Source of the DNA: an uncultured Oscillospiraceae bacterium
GTDB lineage: Bacteria > Bacillota > Clostridia > Oscillospirales > Ruminococcaceae
Assembly (NCBI GenBank): GCA_900555435.1
Contig: USLH01000135.1
Location: forward strand, 1 to 6,107
Reading direction: 5' to 3'
Length of the DNA: 6,107 bases
Shown here piece after piece: positions 4,950-6,107 of this stretch (the first letter of the stretch is position 1; the number at the start of each line of letters is the position of its first letter). The notes below the pieces were generated by a model. The model saw only the letters and a program-made list of their open reading frames with translations. It was not told the DNA's origin and did not search any database. Position numbers and translations under genes: made by a program.

Positions 4950-6107
4950 ATGCGGTATTTCATTGAAGCCGGCTATGTCAGCCTGAACAAAAAAGGGGAG
5001 GAGCTCTGCGGCGACCGGGTGGAGACCATTTACCACGATGACACCATGACTACTGTTCTGGCGGACGGATTGGGGAGCGGAGTAAAGGCTAACATCCTTT
5101 CCACCCTGACCTCGAAGATCATCAGCACCATGATGTCTTCCGGGATGGCGATCCAGGACTGTGTGGAGACCATTGCCCAGACCCTGCCTATTTGCAAGAT
5201 CCGGCAGGTAGCGTATTCCACCTTCACCATCCTGCAGATTCGCACCGACGGAAGCGCTTACATGGTGCAGTTCGACAATCCCTTATGCGTCCTTCTTCGG
5301 AACGGGAAGCACGTCGAATATCCCGTGGAGGTCAACGTCATTGACGGGAAGACCATCTACGAAAGTCACATGAAGGTGGAACTGGGGGACGTGTTCGTCA
5401 TGTTCAGCGATGGCGTGCCCCATGCCGGCATCGGCATCACCATGAACTTAGGCTGGCAGCAGGAAAACGTGGTGCGCCACTTGGAGGAGCAGTACGATAA
5501 AAACGACTCCGCCAAGAGCACCGCTGCGAAGCTGGCGGATACGGCCAAGGCCCTTTATTTGGGGGAGCCGGGGGACGACACCACCGTCGCGGTCATGAAG
5601 GTCCGGGAGCGGCAGAACGTGAGCATTATGTTCGGTCCGCCGTCGGATCCGAAAGACGACGAACAGGTGGTGAAGCAGTTCCTTGCCGAAGACGGCATCA
5701 AGATCGTCAGCGGCGGAACGACCTCCAAGATCGTCAGCAGCTATTTAGGGCAGCCGGTACAGACCTGTCTTGACTACTTTGATCCTAAGATCCCGCCCAT
5801 TGGTAAGATGAAGGGGGTGGATCTGGTGACGGAAGGTGTATTGACCTTAGGGCACGTCATGGAGCTTTCCAATATGATCGTCAGCCAGACCAACACCGAC
5901 CTTTCCTGGCTCCAGAAAAAGGACGGTGCTTCACTGATCGCCCAGTACCTCTTTGAGCAGGCCACCGACGTGAGCTTTTACGCCGGCCGTGCCATCAATC
6001 CGGCGCATCAGAATCCGAATCTGCCGCTGGATCTGAGCATCAAGCTGAAGGTGGTGGAGGTTCTTTCCCACAATCTGGAGCTGATGGGCAAGCGGGTAAC
6101 GGTACAC
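4950..6107 (+). CDS. SpoIIE/PP2C-type serine/threonine phosphatase, 3' end outside window
   Basis: The open frame runs 386 codons to the window edge without a stop, so the C-terminus is missing. The N-terminal PP2C/SpoIIE domain (about 1-217) shows the metal-binding aspartates: D22 in CGDR, D39 in ADGLGSG, D154 in FSDGV, and D209-D210 in GDDTTVAV. Such metal-dependent phosphatases dephosphorylate serine or threonine, often on anti-sigma-factor antagonists. No transmembrane segments are seen, unlike sporulation SpoIIE, so it should be cytoplasmic and not the sporulation protein itself. After residue 220 comes a second region with FGPPSDP, SGGTTSK and a GVDLVTEGVLTLGHV block that I cannot assign to a named domain. 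The ATG at 4950 follows AAAGG (4936-4940) at 9 nt. It is third in the operon; the adjacent hydrogenase-like PAS protein probably controls it (inference). Confidence 0.88.
   Translation, partial: MRYFIEAGYVSLNKKGEELCGDRVETIYHDDTMTTVLADGLGSGVKANILSTLTSKIISTMMSSGMAIQDCVETIAQTLPICKIRQVAYSTFTILQIRTDGSAYMVQFDNPLCVLLRNGKHVEYPVEVNVIDGKTIYESHMKVELGDVFVMFSDGVPHAGIGITMNLGWQQENVVRHLEEQYDKNDSAKSTAAKLADTAKALYLGEPGDDTTVAVMKVRERQNVSIMFGPPSDPKDDEQVVKQFLAEDGIKIVSGGTTSKIVSSYLGQPVQTCLDYFDPKIPPIGKMKGVDLVTEGVLTLGHVMELSNMIVSQTNTDLSWLQKKDGASLIAQYLFEQATDVSFYAGRAINPAHQNPNLPLDLSIKLKVVEVLSHNLELMGKRVTVH

Noticed and set aside
4950..5600. Sporulation protein SpoIIE proper
   Set aside because: The genuine sporulation SpoIIE has a long N-terminal membrane domain; here the phosphatase domain starts at the N-terminus and no hydrophobic segments are present.

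Overview
The window looks like chromosomal DNA of an anaerobic, moderately GC-rich member of the Clostridia (Firmicutes), plausibly of the Oscillospiraceae type. The reasons are strong GGAGG-type ribosome binding sites, consensus sigma-A promoters with 17-bp spacers, classical intrinsic terminators, a Bacillus/Clostridium-like S15 protein, and an [FeFe]-hydrogenase-type redox gene set. No mobile element, CRISPR array, tRNA or rRNA was seen. All genes lie on the + strand.

Region 1 (1-2831) is the conserved rpsO-pnp locus. A good sigma-A promoter (84-112), whose -35 box lies in a perfect palindrome, drives a leader of about 100 nt with stem-loops and then rpsO (219-485). A 9-bp GAAA-loop hairpin with a short T-run (501-526) can attenuate transcription before pnp. 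The pnp leader (about 535-672) holds several hairpins that exclude one another and a weak internal promoter candidate. The pnp gene (673-2784) is complete, with all domains and catalytic residues, and ends at a very strong terminator (2795-2831).

Region 2 (2832-6107) is a separate transcription unit started by a perfect-consensus promoter (2902-2930). The promoter is followed at once by three copies of a 9-bp unit (CAAATTGTT) in alternating orientation. These form a 33-bp palindrome at the start site and, overlapping it, an RNA hairpin just upstream of the first ribosome binding site. The unit encodes an 82-residue thioredoxin-fold [2Fe-2S] ferredoxin (3003-3251). Next is a 553-residue protein with two [4Fe-4S] clusters, an [FeFe]-hydrogenase H-cluster domain, another Fe-S domain, a PAS domain and a signalling helix (3273-4934). 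Last is a SpoIIE/PP2C-type serine/threonine phosphatase with an unassigned C-terminal domain (4950 to beyond the window end). Gaps between these genes are 21 and 15 nt, so they are probably co-transcribed.

Taken together, region 2 reads as a redox or H2 sensing module: a small Fe-S electron carrier, a hydrogenase-like sensor with a PAS output helix, and a phosphatase that would carry the signal to a phosphoprotein. This fits the known association of sensory (group C-type) [FeFe] hydrogenases with phosphatases. I expect, but cannot see, catalytic hydrogenase genes (NuoE/NuoF-like and HydA-like) further downstream. The most unusual features are the triple-repeat control region, the altered H-cluster loop residues of the sensor, and the unassigned C-terminal domain of the phosphatase.
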